NCBI GenBank assembly: GCA_035771165.1
Contig: JAWNZC010000179.1
Span: 322,501-386,500 of the forward strand
Reading direction: 5' to 3'
Origin: Paragorgia papillata
Taxonomy: Eukaryota > Cnidaria > Anthozoa > Scleralcyonacea > Coralliidae
DNA length: 64,000 nucleotides
The notes below the pieces were generated by a model. That model did no database searches. It was not told the DNA's origin and saw only the letters and a list, made by a program, of their open reading frames with translations. Positions 35,001 to 46,920 of the stretch are shown here, one piece after another (within the stretch, counting starts at the first letter, position 1; each line of letters begins with the position of its first letter). Made by a program: the position numbers and the translations under genes.

Positions 35001-38000
35001 CTCCAACCAGTTTCTTCCATCTGAACTATAATTAAGGTAATAATTATGCAGCCAACTTCCACCTTTATAAGAAGAGCCTTGGATGCCGATACTCGTCAGT
35101 AAAACCACTTCTTGAAAATCAACTTGCAGGTAGGCATCCTTTAAATGGAGAATCTTTGGAGCCCATCCAGAACCGTTTCTGTTTAACCGAGCATCTGAAG
35201 GAGGATGATAAGACTCCTTATTGGCAGAAGTAATTGCTTCATCAGGAATTCTACCATTTTCCATTCCCAGTGGTGTTGTGCAAGTAAAATTAAGAACATT
35301 AATTGAGGAATTGTCAGCTGTTAAATTACCCAACTTGCCATCAGCAATAGCAGAAGAGAGCGTGTCCACAGGAGTTTTGAAGTCAATTCCTGCAACATAG
35401 TTAAGTTCCAAGTCACTTATCACACTTCCTTGTTGAAATTCCTTTACTTTGACCGTTCGGAAGGTCTTGTCATTTTTAAATTCTTGTCGGACATTGTTCT
35501 CAATGTCCTTGGCAAGTTCAATGAACTCTTTGGATTGTGGGTTGGAAAGATTTTGGTTCCACACCAAGCCAGGAAACCTGATAGCCACCTCCATTTCATC
35601 GGTCTCTTTTTCATCAGTGATCATCTCGCATCTTTTCCCCTTGATAAATTTTGGACAGGTGCAGTTAAAGTCATTATCAATGTTGGCACATTCTCCACCA
35701 TTAAGACACGGGAAGGATGCACAGTAGCCAACACACTGCACTAAAGTTGAGGCACCGGCTTCAAGGGTTGTCAGACTTGCAGATGGACATTTTGTACAAT
35801 GTTCAAGTCTGTAGTCCTTTTGGTCTTGATAAAAACCTTTCAAACATTCTTGACAACTCTTCCTTGATTGGTTCAAAAATGATCCAGGCTTGCAGGTACC
35901 AAGGCATTCAGACAGTCTTGTTGCTCCTGTTACTACAGTGACAGTTTTATCAGGACATGCTGTGCAATTTCTTCTTCCAAGTTTGTCATTATAGAAATCC
36001 AATGGACAAGGGAAACAATTCTCTGACATATAATCAGAGATGTTTTGATAGTAACCGTTGGGACAGTCTTGACATTGTTCTGCAGACTTCTTGAAAAATT
36101 GTCCAAACTGACATGGGTCCAGACACTGCTTTGAACCAAGCTTCACAGTAAATGTCTTTCCAGGGCACGAGTTACAAAAGTCTTTCCCAACTTCATCTTG
36201 ATAAGTATTAATTCCACATTTCTCACAGCTTTTGCTAGTGTTATTATTGAAGAACTCTCCCTGGCTGCAAGAATAAATACACGCGGAAATGTTCATTGAT
36301 CCAACATTTTGTGTGATTTTGTACTTGCCACATAGTTTACAAGAAAAACTAGCATGGTCTGCCATATCCTGGTATGTATTTCGAGGACACAATTCACAGC
36401 TTTTGACTTGGATGTCAACATACTGCCCTGGAGCACATTGTCCAAGACACGCTGATGAGGAACGAGAACCTGGACTCAAAGTGACAGTATTTGCAGGACA
36501 GGTTTTACAGTTTCTTGTGTTATTAATTTTGACTTCATCTTGGTAGGCGTTGTTTGGACAAACAGCACAGATTCCTTGCGAAATATTAAAATATTCACCC
36601 AAAGAACACTTTTTGATGCAGTCAGTTTCATTCTTGGTGCCAACATTCAAAGTTGTCATTCCTGAATTGCATTGATAACACTTCACAAAACGGTTGTTTT
36701 CATTTGGCATAAAATATCCAATTGCACACTTAGCACAGCCAGGATTCTTAAAATACTGCCCTGCACGACAAACGTTGATGCAATCTGCTTCGTTTTTTGC
36801 CCCAACAAATCCTGTAGATTTTCCACCAGGGCAACTTCTGCACACAGGATTTACACTGGTTGTGGAATTTTGAAACATGCCATAAGGACACCACTCACAT
36901 ATTCCTGAATCGTTACTAAAGAACTTCCCGAGAGCACATCGATATTGGCAGTGTGCTTTGGGGTAGTTCTGTGGACCAACAACACATCTTTGTTCTGAAA
37001 GTTTTCGGCGTTGTCCATCTGGGCATTTAGAACACCCGAAATACAAATTCATATAAGTACTTTGCTTCTCATAATGCATTGGACAAGACAAGCAACTCTG
37101 CTCATTTATATAGATAAACACATTGTTTACAGGACATGTGCCGACAGTCTGATGTGTGCCAGCAAAATTAGTTGCATTTCTATTGTTGACACTTACATAT
37201 TTAGTAATGTATCCCCCCAAACTTGAGAGAAGGCTACCAAACTTTGTAGAAAACTTGCCATATATTTCTTTAGCGAGGGTCAGGTTTGCAAGCATTAGAA
37301 CATTATCTTCAACACGTAACTGAATCCGAGATGAATTGTTGGAGGATGAATTGTTGGGGGATGAACAAGACACATTTACCCTTCTGACTGTACAGTTTGG
37401 GTTGCCGGCCATTTCCTTGGTCTTAAAGCATTCACCTGTATACGAGTTATCTGTACCGTTAACTATATATTCAGACACTTTTCTTCTGATGTATTCCAAG
37501 TCTATGTCTTCACAAGAGATATTGTTGTAGTCGAATTTAAAAACTGACGTAACCCGAGTAACAGGATTAGCTTTGCTACAGGTGACTAACTTTTTGAACT
37601 CAAGTGCATCGCTGGTTGCTTCCCAAGTGGCCTCTTTTTTGCTCAGATTGCGCTTACATGTCAGTTGTAAATCCCGGTTGGCTGAATATCCAAATGAACT
37701 GTTTATTAGTGTTTTGTAGCCTTGGTCGCAGGTGGTCTTGCAATGCCTTTCGAGGGAATCGCCCGATCTCTGAAGAGCGGTGGTTAGAGTACACTCTGTC
37801 TGGCCTTGGACAACGGGCGGGCAACTGCACCACTTGGAAGAATGCGGAAACATCACAAAAGTACCGTTCAGTCTGGTCTGCTGCAATGAGATTTTATCCG
37901 TGTGGAGAACCAGAGCGTTGCTAGTACTGTATATAGTATCTTCGTCGCCATGAACATTCTCTTTGACGCTATAAGCGACATGACTCGTTCCATGAATCGT

Positions 38001-38270
38001 CCCTCCATCGTAGAAGTACAACGCACTGTCGCCGTTCCCCATCCAAACATCGTAAAGAGTAAACCGAATTCTCCATCCCTTCGGGGCAAGTATGAGTCGC
38101 GTACAATCCTTGCCTGTTTTATTGGCAACGATCGAGCCGTTTAAACTCGTGATAGCATCGCCAACATCGCATAGGTCGTAGGAATTTAGAGCCGAACTCC
38201 TGCCAAAGCAAACTTGGGTCTCGTATAGAACGAGCAGTAAGTAAGAAAGGCGAATAAAATTGGCCAACAT
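32002..38270 (-). CDS. Receptor 2: paralogue of receptor 1
   Basis: Exons 38270-34971 (1100 codons), 33980-33773 and 32204-32002, with the same phases (0, 1) and positions as receptor 1, giving about 1236 residues. Signal peptide MLANFIRLSYLLLVLYETQV; CUB-like region (ALYFYDGGTIHG); Cys-rich and SEA-like segments; GCC2/GCC3 repeats; EGF (CLNGGECANIDNDFNC); SEA; discoidin (RYVRIIEYRF...IEFYGCPI). A Thr/Ala/Gly stalk, six Asp and the TM helix (VGLIVGLVLGFFVLILLVAV) follow, then the tail MKKKKASHNFG...AMQLKSKA. The N-terminal third differs clearly from receptor 1, while the segment from GEFF through EGF/SEA is nearly identical. Head-to-tail duplication; likely surface adhesion or recognition. 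Confidence 0.88.
32253..33080. mobile_element. Inverted-repeat element carrying MITE copy B
   Basis: Ends ATTACAGTCAAACCAGATGTTCTTTCCCG and CGGGAAAGAACATCCGTTTTGACTGTAAT are inverted. The left arm is interrupted by the TAGCCTGGTACC MITE, after which the arm resumes (ATTGACAGCAACATTG, mirrored at 33020). It lies in an intron of receptor 2. Confidence 0.65.
32284..32481. mobile_element. TAGCCTGGTACC MITE copy B (left end short)
   Basis: ACCCTGGCCCAATCAAAGAA...GGGCCAGGTAACCACTAAAG at the left and TTAGTGGTTACCTGGCCCAT...GGGTACCAGG at the right. It has the same interior as copies at 18843 and 49020 (CAATCGTCATAAGTGGATTT). The first bases of the left end are missing, so no duplication is visible. 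Confidence 0.8.
33205..33705 (+). repeat. ATGAATGGAATGAATA-type minisatellite
   Basis: About 500 bp of purine-rich A/T/G units (GAATGAATGGGATGAATGAA) in the intron of receptor 2 before exon 2 ends at 33773. Frames reading Phe/His/Ser/Ile are repeat translation. Confidence 0.92.
34107..34618. mobile_element. TA-flanked inverted-repeat element, 512 bp
   Basis: Ends AAGTGCCACTAATCCCAAAA and TTTTGGGGTTAGTGGCACTT, each flanked by TA. An internal inverted pair, GATGTAATACCAGGAATT and AATTCCTGGTATTACATCA, lies at 34277 and 34421. In the first intron of receptor 2. Confidence 0.75.
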
Positions 38271-38877
38271 GACTGCACGAAGCTCTATTAGGAAATACTG
38301 CTGTGGTACTAGTACGTCACATATAGTTACATCTGCATTTATTTACTTTTTTTACTGTATATAACTCAGCATATTTTTTACGAGCCATTGCGCAAGAGGA
38401 TTGCACAACAGTAACTGCGCAAAAGTAATTAAAGCCAACAAAAGCATGATTGACTTATTTAAATTAATCCCGACAGCAGCAAATGGTTTCCTTTCCCGAA
38501 AAGTCCAGAAAGGTCCAGAAATGTACGGTATGTACCAAAAAGTGCAAAGAAGAGTGCATTCCGTGCATACCTCACGCCGAAGATACGCCAAGGCCTGCAG
38601 AATATTGCAGAATGCCACGCCGTGTCCTTCAAAATGCCACGCCAAGATCTTCAAAATCAAAATGCCACGCGTACGCCATTAAAGATGCTGGTAGTACGTT
38701 GGAAACAGCTCCCCACGGTGGACTGATTGCCAACACAAAATTTCCCGAATTTGCGCCAGAAATTTTTGATTTTCTTTATGTAAATGTAATTGTATACTAA
38801 GAAACATAATACTCATTTACTCTTTATCTCTTTATGAATTTGGTCGATTCATGGGTCTGGAACTGGTCTGGAAGGCA

Positions 38878-39882
38878 CGGGATCTAGCATAGCCCGCGTG
38901 CAGACGCTCCTTCCCCCTCCTGAAATCGGGAAACGGTCGTAATCGTGTTCTGGTCATGTGAGTCGTCACTGGATTTTGTTGACAAAGGATAATTTAAAGT
39001 AGCCGATATTTCATTGGTCAGATTTCTGATGATCACGGGTTGTCTATATATTGTCTTCCTTTGTCCACTTTGAAATGTCAACATGTATTCTCTGCTCTTG
39101 TGAAATTTTGAAGCATAACGAAAAAAACCTTGGTTGATGGTAAAGGTGCATTTAAAGTCAAAGAAGAATTAGCTACGCTTGAATTTATAGTTCATTCGAA
39201 GTCACCATATATATTTTTTGGTCTTAATTGTGTCGAGGAGCTTAAAAAACGCCGCGATGTATTAAATAAATAATCTGCGAAAGGTCGAGGGCGACCTCTA
39301 CGATTTACGTCATTCAACACTTCCATGCCAGTCGTGAGAAATCGATTGTGCGAGTACTCACACGAGTTCTTCGTCGAAACGACTTGCTAGGAATATCATA
39401 TAACAACATCGACACCAACAAGTCTCGATTTCTTCGCACCCAAACGCTGTTGACTTTTCGCCAGTTCGTCCATTCTATCATGAATATAATCTCTCTCAGC
39501 ACAGAACTGTCGACCAAAATAAACACTGTATTTGCAAATTTCACCAGAAAACGTTGAAATTTAAAAACAAATCAATCAACTTGCGGCGTCATTTCAAAGA
39601 AACCTGTCAAAATATGACGCCGCAAGTTGAATGATTTTTTTTTAAATGTTCAACGTTTTCAGATGAAGCTTGCAACTTTCGAACGTAAACAAACGTGAAA
39701 ATAATCGCAAGCCTAATAATGGTGGCTTGCGAATGGCAGTATTGGTGTGGTAATATATGCTAGCGTATAAAATTAATTATTTTGGTTCACGTGACTAGGA
39801 ACACGATTACGAACGCCGTTTCGCAGATATCCGTTTCCCGATTTCAGGAGGGGGAAGGAGCGTCTGCACGCAGGCTCTAGAT
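38878..39882. mobile_element. 1-kb inverted-repeat element
   Basis: Ends GGGATCTAGCATAGCCCGCG...CTCCTTCCCCCTCCTGAAAT and ATTTCAGGAGGGGGAAGGAG...CAGGCTCTAGATCC. A second complementary pair (CGTAATCGTGTTC / GAACACGATTACG) lies inside. It encloses a smaller foldback at 39547-39658. Confidence 0.7.
39547..39658. repeat. Short foldback, nested
   Basis: AAAACGTTGAAATTTAAAAA...CAACTTGCGGCGTCAT pairs with ATGACGCCGCAAGTTG...TTCAACGTTTT. About 110 bp. Confidence 0.7.
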
Positions 39883-39917
39883 CCTCTCTCCTCCGCAGAG
39901 GTTCTTTCTGAGATCTG

Positions 39918-40432
39918 CTACTGCTGTTTTCAGGTGACCGCGCCGCGCGCCGAATTTTGATCGTTGTTTACATTGTCTCAACTCCTACTTGACACGACCC
40001 AAAGTACGAGTTAACACGGGGTCAAGTACAAGTTCAGTTTAGTCAAGGTTATTTAAAATGCTTGTCGACAATAGCTCTTTTACTGTAAAATCAATGGACA
40101 AAGCTTTTCCACTAGTAATATCTCCTTCCGCGTTTGCTAAGTTTCATAATTATTATCTCAGAACTTGCTGTCTGGGATCCGGCGTTAAATGTTATTAGTG
40201 TTCAATTTCAGTTCGTTGGGATAAGTGAAATGTGATTGGTTGATACAAAAATAAACATTAATTTACAACTGACAAAAACTTGATTCGCGCACTAAAAATA
40301 ACCTTGACTAAACTGAACTTGTACTTGACCCCGTGTGAACTCGTACTTTGGGCCGTGTCAAGTAGGAGTTGAGACAATGCAAACAACGATCAAAATTCGG
40401 CGCGCGACGAGGTCACCTGAAAACAGCAGTTG
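39918..40432. mobile_element. Foldback element with ~130-bp arms
   Basis: Left arm CTGCTGTTTTCAGGTGACC...GTCTCAACTCCTACTTGACA...AAGTACAAGTTCAGTTTAGT; right arm is the reverse complement at 40300-40432 (ACTAAACTGAACTTGTACTT...GGTCACCTGAAAACAGCAG). No coding frame. Confidence 0.8.
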
Positions 40433-40477
40433 TCGGGGATCGTCGGAGATGCGTTGAAATCGTCAGCTGCAGTTGGA

Positions 40478-40717
40478 CCATTGAACTAAAAATAACTGGA
40501 ACGCTACGTTCAGTAAACTGCGCATACAAATCTTGAAGCCAAAATTTGACTCCCATGAAGCCAGTTTTGACTCCCAGACACGCACTTCCACGCGTGTTTC
40601 TACGTGTTTTTGTTTTGGCCGTGTTTGTTTTTTCGTGGAAAGGCTGGGTACGACTTGCATAATTTGGCTTCAAACTTCCGGTTGAACGTAGCGTTCCAGT
40701 TATTTTTAGTTCAATGA
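40478..40717. mobile_element. MITE-like inverted repeat, ~240 bp
   Basis: ATTGAACTAAAAATAACTGG-AACGCTACGTTCA and TGAACGTAGCGTT-CCAGTTATTTTTAGTTCAAT. It lies about 50 bp beyond the previous foldback. Confidence 0.75.
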
Positions 40718-40976
40718 GTTGGACTAGTTTCGCCCGCACCACTTATGTCCAGCTGACGCCTCCGAGCATCTCCGACGACCCCCGAAACCTCCAATCTCCG
40801 AAATTTAACCTCTGCGGGGAGGAGAGAGCTCTAGATCTGGCCGCGGGAAAAGTTGGGGGGGGGGGGGGGGGTGGGGGGGGCGCCAAAAAGGGGCACTTTC
40901 GTTATTTTCAAAATAATTGTATAATTTGAAACGTTGTACGGTCGTAACTTCCATTTGATCACCACCATTTTGTTTT

Positions 40977-41077
40977 TAACACTTTGAGGCCTGGACCTCT
41001 CCCTGTGCTGAATAAAATCGTCTGGCGTTAGCCAGAATAAACCTTAAAGACTCGTCGCCAGGCTTCAAAGTGTTAAC
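40977..41077. mobile_element. AACACTTTGAAGCCTG MITE, ~100 bp
   Basis: Ends TTAACACTTTGAGGCCTGGA and CGCCAGGCTTCAAAGTGTTAA; internal CTGAATAAAATCGTCTGGCG. A second copy, right-truncated, starts near 58890. It sits inside G-rich, degraded transposon DNA (poly-G runs at 40856-40879 and 41349-41363). Confidence 0.75.
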
Positions 41078-41895
41078 ATAATTTCTTGGTCATGGGCATT
41101 TCTTTTAGAAACAGAACACTTCAAGTAGCGCCAACGTGCTGGAAACTTACATTATATCATATTTTATAAATAACTCTTTTACGTCACTCTTTTCTACAGC
41201 AAATAGCAATGTTATACTTCTACGAAAAGGGTACATTAATTATTCCCAGTATAGGCAATATGCCGCCGTAAACCGTAACCGCCACATTTATAAAAAGGGC
41301 ATTTTTATTTCAGAAAAAGGGCACATTTTCCAATTTTGAAAAAAGTGTGGGGGGGGGGGGGGCATTTGCCCCCAGTGCCCCCCGGTTCCGCGGCCTCTGA
41401 ATCCTTTGAAAATACGCCAAGCACTTACACGACCATACGCCGAGCTCTCTTGACGTCCACGCCGAAGATCTTCAAATCATCTTAAAATGCACCCTGGGGC
41501 GAAGACGTTCCGAAATAATCCGAAAGGTGTCAAAACGTACCTAAACGTCCCGAAAGGTGCCATAACGTCCTAAAACGTCCTGAAATGCCGAAACGCCCTA
41601 AAACGTAATGAAACGTACCAAAAGATCGCACGATATATTCGATAATCGCACAGCGAGTAAGTTTTTTATTTCTTTTATAAAATAATGACTTTAAATCGTC
41701 AATAAACCCAAGAGAAGTAAACAAAAAATAGGCACGCCCAGGCGTGCATGTATCTACTACGTTTAATGCCTATAGCTACTATGGTAAAAACAATGATGCA
41801 ACTGTGTACTTGTAACAACCTTGTATTCATAGCTGAACAAGATTCTTGACAAAATTGATGGAATTGTATAGTTGTACAACCTTGTATTCAGATCT

Positions 41896-42112
41896 AGAGC
41901 AATCTCGTTCCCAGAGCCCACGTTCCCCTTACCCAGCCGGCGGGAAACGAGAGGCTCTGGGAGGATTCTTCAATCTTGTTATCCGGAAGAAGAGTTATAT
42001 TAGAGTTCACTGTGTTCATCAGCCAATGAAATATCGATGTGAAACGGATTATCCCAGAGTCTCTCGTTTCCCGGGTGGGGAACGTGGGCTCTGGGAACGA
42101 GATTGGATCTAG
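41896..42112. mobile_element. CAATCTCGTTCCCAGAGCCC element, copy 1
   Basis: Ends CAATCTCGTTCCCAGAGCCC...CGGGAAACGAGAG and CTCTCGTTTCCCGGGTGGGG...GGGCTCTGGGAACGAGATTG. The interior contains ATCAGCCAATGAAATATCGA. Other copies: 43617-43852 and the split ends at 52040-52130 / 53331-53395. Confidence 0.8.
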
Positions 42113-43616
42113 AGCTGAACAAGATTTTTGACAAAATTGTCTAATGCATGCTCACAGGTCATGCTGTGTTTTAACTTTGATAAAGAACTCAGTCAACTCA
42201 GACTCTAAGAGTTACGCCAGCAAGGCACAGAAGGCTAAGTGCCAACAACTCTACTCATATCTGGCATGAGTTCCAAGCCTGGACAGGTGCATGGTCACCC
42301 ATTCAAATACTAACTCAATCCAAATGGGCTTTACTCCGGTCCTCAGTGGTGAGAGGCAGTGCACTAATAGCTTGACTATTAAAGCTATGGTACTAAAAGC
42401 TATAGTCATAAAGTATGGTAGTAAAGCTTTAAGTAGGTCAATCAAATTAACATAACTATATAACAAATCACAAAATTTGACTTAATTGGCTAATTTAATA
42501 CAGTACTTAAATATTTTCATTACAACAATTTGTCAAACAATAATGCAATCTAGTTAGAAGGTAAAGAAAATCGCTTGACATAACAAGCATCTCGAGTATT
42601 ACTGCTGTAAAATTTAATAGTGAATGAAAAAGATGTCCAGCAAATTATGTCATCAAAATTAAAAGAGCAACCATACATTAATTGTTCTTCAACGACATAT
42701 GCATACATGCAGAAAAACGTACAATAAATGTTTGCACATTCATAACACAGATTTTGCATGACATTGACAGCTGCAGCATACAATTTTACTCCATTAATAC
42801 TGTATATAGACTTGCCAGTTACTGACATTTGGCTATTTGTCATCTACATCGACAATATGTTATTTAATAGCATATTTCGCTCGTGGACTACCATAGGTTT
42901 TGGGCATTGTTGCTTGACCATGAAGCTAACTTTGTTTTCTTATAGAAAGTCATCCATTTCTATTCGGCAACGCACAGTCTTGTCAGTTTACGAAGCTCGA
43001 CGCAACGACTCGATTAATTTGCTTTCAAAAACTTTTATCATTATTCCAACAACGTCTAGTACATCACAATTAAGAATTGACTACGATTCATACTTAAAAT
43101 ACTTACTAAATTTGTAAAAACTTCCTCTTGTTGAATATCCCGCTCCTTGTCAAATACCTCGCTCCATGCGACAATGCTGTCAACAATGACTTATGAAATA
43201 CTTGGTGTACAGTAGTTATTTTGGCTTCGGTGGTTTGTCGTGAGTGTCAAATCGTTTTATTCTATGTTTTGATTGGCTCCGAAGGCATTCTTTTGTTACC
43301 TTACCTTACATTACACGCACGACAGCAATGTATCTACTCGCGCATGCGCAGTAGATACAAAAACAGATTACCTGTCTCATGACGAGTTTGTTACCATTTA
43401 GCGCCACGCGTGGCCTCGTACAACACGTCGGCGATTTTGGCGATGAAAATGCACTTAAAGTTGCACTGAAAACATTCTGCTGTGTTAATTACGTGATTAG
43501 ACATATATCCGAGTAATTTTTGACTTTCGTTGATGATTAAATCCACATAAAATTAATCAAAAACGACAAAATCGTCGCGAAGTATCTCGTGTGCCGTGCC
43601 GTTATGGAGTTATGAT

Positions 43617-43852
43617 CCAATCTCGTTCCCAGAGCCCACGTTCCCCACCCGGGAAACGAGAGACTCTGGGCTCTGGGATAATCCGTTTCACATCGATATT
43701 TCATTGGCTGATGAACCATATGGATGAACACAGTGAACTCTATATAATAAACTCTTCTTCCGGTTAACAAGAATCCTGTGATGGCGTGAACGGATTATCC
43801 CAGAGTCTCTCGTTTCCCGGTTGGGGAACGTGGGCTCTGGGAACGAGATTGG
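43617..43852. mobile_element. CAATCTCGTTCCCAGAGCCC element, copy 2
   Basis: Same inverted ends as copy 1, with the interior (TCGATATTTCATTGGCTGAT) in the opposite orientation to copy 1. The short frames over these copies (VHQPMKYRCETDYPR) are repeat-derived. Confidence 0.8.
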
Positions 43853-44097
43853 TTATGATCACGCTTGTTTGACTCAATAGCCAACAGAGTGCGTGTTGTC
43901 GTTCATTTACTTCCGGTTATTTTATAAACGTTATTTAATAGAAAACTTCAGAACATTTGGTTATTTGGTTAAAATCTTAGCTTTTTATATAAAATTACAC
44001 CAACTATAAGAATAACTGTTAATGTAACATCATAACAAATTATCAGAAAATAATTAACTTAAAATAAAATTTGATAGTCACAGTGATGGCTAACTAA

Positions 44098-45095
44098 ACG
44101 TGTCCTACTGTTGTGGCAATAGAAGCGTTCCTAAAAATATTGTTGCAACCGTAGGAGGGGGGGGGAGGGGAGGGGGCAGGGGGGGGGCAGGGCAGCTGCC
44201 CCCCAATTTTTCGCAGATAAAGTTCTTTGCCTCCCAAATTCTTCGCAGTCAGATAAAATATGTTCACTTTTGTGAAGTGTCGTCTGTCGAGGCTTCAATT
44301 CCCTGAACCAATCATAGAGATAGAGATAGAGCTGGATTTTGGCAACCTGTAGGGTATGTTGGTGTGATAATTTCTTCGTTTTCACAGTAAAATTTGAACT
44401 ATACTCGCTGTAGAATTACATGAAAAAGTTCGCTCAAATTGCTACAAATGGTGCTTCCGAGGTTCTACATTTCAAAAATTTCCGGGGGAGGACCCCGGAA
44501 CCCCCTACAAATGTGGTCACTAATTGCCACTAGGTGTCAAAAACTCGGGGGGGGGGGGGGGGAGCAGTTGCTATGGCACTGACAATTCATTTGATAAGTA
44601 ATATATCACACACGAGAAGTCGTTTATTATCTGACTTGTTGTGTTGAAAAACGAGGCGATAGCCGAGTGTGTTTTTCGAGGTGTTTTTAAATCAGATAAT
44701 AAACGGCTTTCAAGTGTATCAAATTTGAGAAATTTGAGAAATCAAAATTTGAGAAATCAAAATCAAATTTGAGAAATTTGAGGTAAAACTTGTCTTAAAT
44801 AATTTATGGGCGTTTATTACCACATTTCACAACAACGTCTCGGTAACTGATTTCCAATATGTTTTCCTCATGAATTATTAATGAGTTTGACGACTTCTTG
44901 TTTTGAACCAAGTTTTGAATTTGATTGGTGTTTGGCAAATAATCCTGTTTCTTATGGGTTGTTTAAAAACCAGAAACCAATCAAATTCAAAACAGGAAGT
45001 TAGCAATAATTTTCATCAAATGAATTGATCAACTTGAGGAATATATTAATTGCAACAATATTTTAGGAACGCTTATTGCCACGACAGTAACAGAC
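44098..45095. mobile_element. 1-kb element with TGTGGCAATA ends
   Basis: Ends CTGTTGTGGCAATAGAAGCG...TTCCTAAAAATATTGTTGCAA and TTGCAACAATATTTTAGGAA...CGCTTATTGCCACGACAG. The interior has poly-G tracts, a palindrome at 44615-44715 (TTTATTATCTGA...TCAGATAATAAA) and a second inverted pair, ATTTGATTGGTGTTT / AACCAATCAAATTC, at 44920-44993. Confidence 0.75.
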
Positions 45096-45162
45096 GTTTG
45101 GTGGACGTTCGTCAAGCTCGATTACTCAGAAAAGATTTCTGAGCCCCAGAAATCCTTTCTAA

Positions 45163-46163
45163 GGGCCTGTTTATACGATCCCGGTGTACCGGGACGTCCC
45201 GGTGTACCGGGATCTCGGCTTGTAGATAATTTACTGTTATTTTCGCGGTTGCGTTTATATGGAGACCGGGACGTCCCGGTGTACCGGGATCCCGGTTGAA
45301 GCAACCCAGATCGCGGTACACCGGGACAGATTTCTTCCCATATAAACGCGACATCCCGGTACACCGGGATGAAGTTTACTGAACTACAATCAGGCCTTAA
45401 AATATCAGCCAGCAGGCCGTCTGTCAAAATGTCCGGTGTCTTTCAGAATGGGTCGGACATTTTATAAATTATTGTCCGATGGCCATATGTTTAGTTTGCC
45501 GCGAAAACCAATTCTGCTTCTTCTATTGCTTATATGAGTTCAAAGATGCCGCCGCTGCTGTCAAAACACAACTGTAATTAGAACAACATGTCATTGTAGT
45601 TGTTTTGACACCTTCTTGAGTTTCACCGATATAAACGCGACTTAAATTCGCGTTTATATCACTGAAACCATGACACGACTGACGACTAAAATTAATTACT
45701 GGGTAAATTTACGTCAGACAAAGTTAAAGTTTCGTCGGACATCAATACATTTGGGTCGGACAAACAGAAATCCTCAATTTTCCTTCGGTCGGACAGAATG
45801 TCCGGTGCTTTTCTCTTTACGTCGGACAATTTAACGAATGGGTCGGACAATGTCCGTGACCGACCGATATTTTAAGGCCTGACAATGCTTGTAACTTTGA
45901 ATATTACGGTCAGAATTTCGTCCAAACGGTCAGGTCTAGAGACAAAACATTGAATAAAAGTGAAATAACTTCTAACATAGTAGAATTAGGGTGAGTTTTT
46001 GCCTTTTTGTCCATTTCCTTAAATTCCCGCGCTTTTTGACCCGGGATGAAATTCATCCTGGTCAACCGGGACGAGCACTTTGTTTACTCCATATAAACCC
46101 GGGATGAAATTCATCCCGGGCAACCGGGACATCCCGGTACACCGGGATCATATAAACAGACCC
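45163..46163. mobile_element. Harbinger-like 1-kb element with TAA duplication
   Basis: Ends GGGCCTGTTTATACGATCCC and GGGATCATATAAACAGACCC, flanked by TAA (45160-45162 and 46164-46166). The ends continue as CCGGTGTACCGGGA / TCCCGGTACACCGGGA. A 3-bp TAA duplication and GGGCCTGTTT-type ends fit PIF/Harbinger MITEs. An internal inverted pair (CAGGCCTTAAAATATC / GATATTTTAAGGCCTG) at 45391 and 45867 marks a nested element. No transposase frame. Confidence 0.75.
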
Positions 46164-46349
46164 TAAGTAATATTAGGCTGTGTGATTTCCTGGGAAGCTT
46201 CAAGTTTCCAAGCTCGCAAACGTAACCACATACAATACATGTATACGTACAACTTACTGTCGTTTGCAGCAAAGTGAAAACACCGCCCGTCAAAACATGT
46301 TCAAAAGTTATCCGTTTTGAAATTGACACCGTGGGATTGGCAAGACTAC

Positions 46350-46630
46350 CCTGCGAGCAGAGCCTTCTTTTCCTTATTTCTTCGCTGAGAGAGAGGAAGA
46401 AAAGTAGGCTCCGCTGTATTCGTGACTGGTTACCATTGCGCATGCATGTCAGTTGCTTGGTTACAATCTCGAACCCAGTCCCACTCAGAGCAGAAAACAA
46501 AACGAGAACGGGTTACTTCGTCGTAAATCTTGGACGAAGCCAAACACGAACACAGCAGAGCCTACTTTTCTTCCTCTCTCTCAGCGAAGAAATAAGGAAA
46601 AGAAAGCTCTGCTCGCAGAGCATGGCAAGA
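46350..46630. repeat. Inverted repeat around CTTTTCTTCCTCTC
   Basis: CTGCGAGCAGAGCCTTCTTTTCCTTATTTCTTCGCTGAGAGAGAG... at 46348-46410 is mirrored near 46553-46618 (CTCTCTCAGCGAAGAAATAA...GCTCTGCTCGCAGAG). Non-coding; a (TTTA)n run follows at 46658-46700. Confidence 0.7.
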
Positions 46631-46920
46631 CGTGATTGGCTAAGAGCACAAACATGTTTATTTATTTATTTATTTATTATTTATTTATTTATTTATTAAC
46701 TTAACAACCATACAAGTGTGCGAAAGAATTAATTCAAGTTAAAAATAAAAACGGTGCAAGACTTGATCATGGTTGAAGGTATGGTCAACAGGACAGGAGT
46801 CCCACGTGAAGACACGTATCGAAGGGAAACATAATATGTTTCCAAGGAAAACTTTTATGTTTGACGTTGAAATAGAACATGTTTTGATGGGCGGTGTTTC
46901 CACCACTTATGGACGAGTCA

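Noticed and set aside
41846..42112. Frame with VHQPMKYRCETDYPRVSRFPGG
   Set aside because: The same peptide arises from the opposite-orientation copy at 43537-43770; it is a MITE interior, not a gene.
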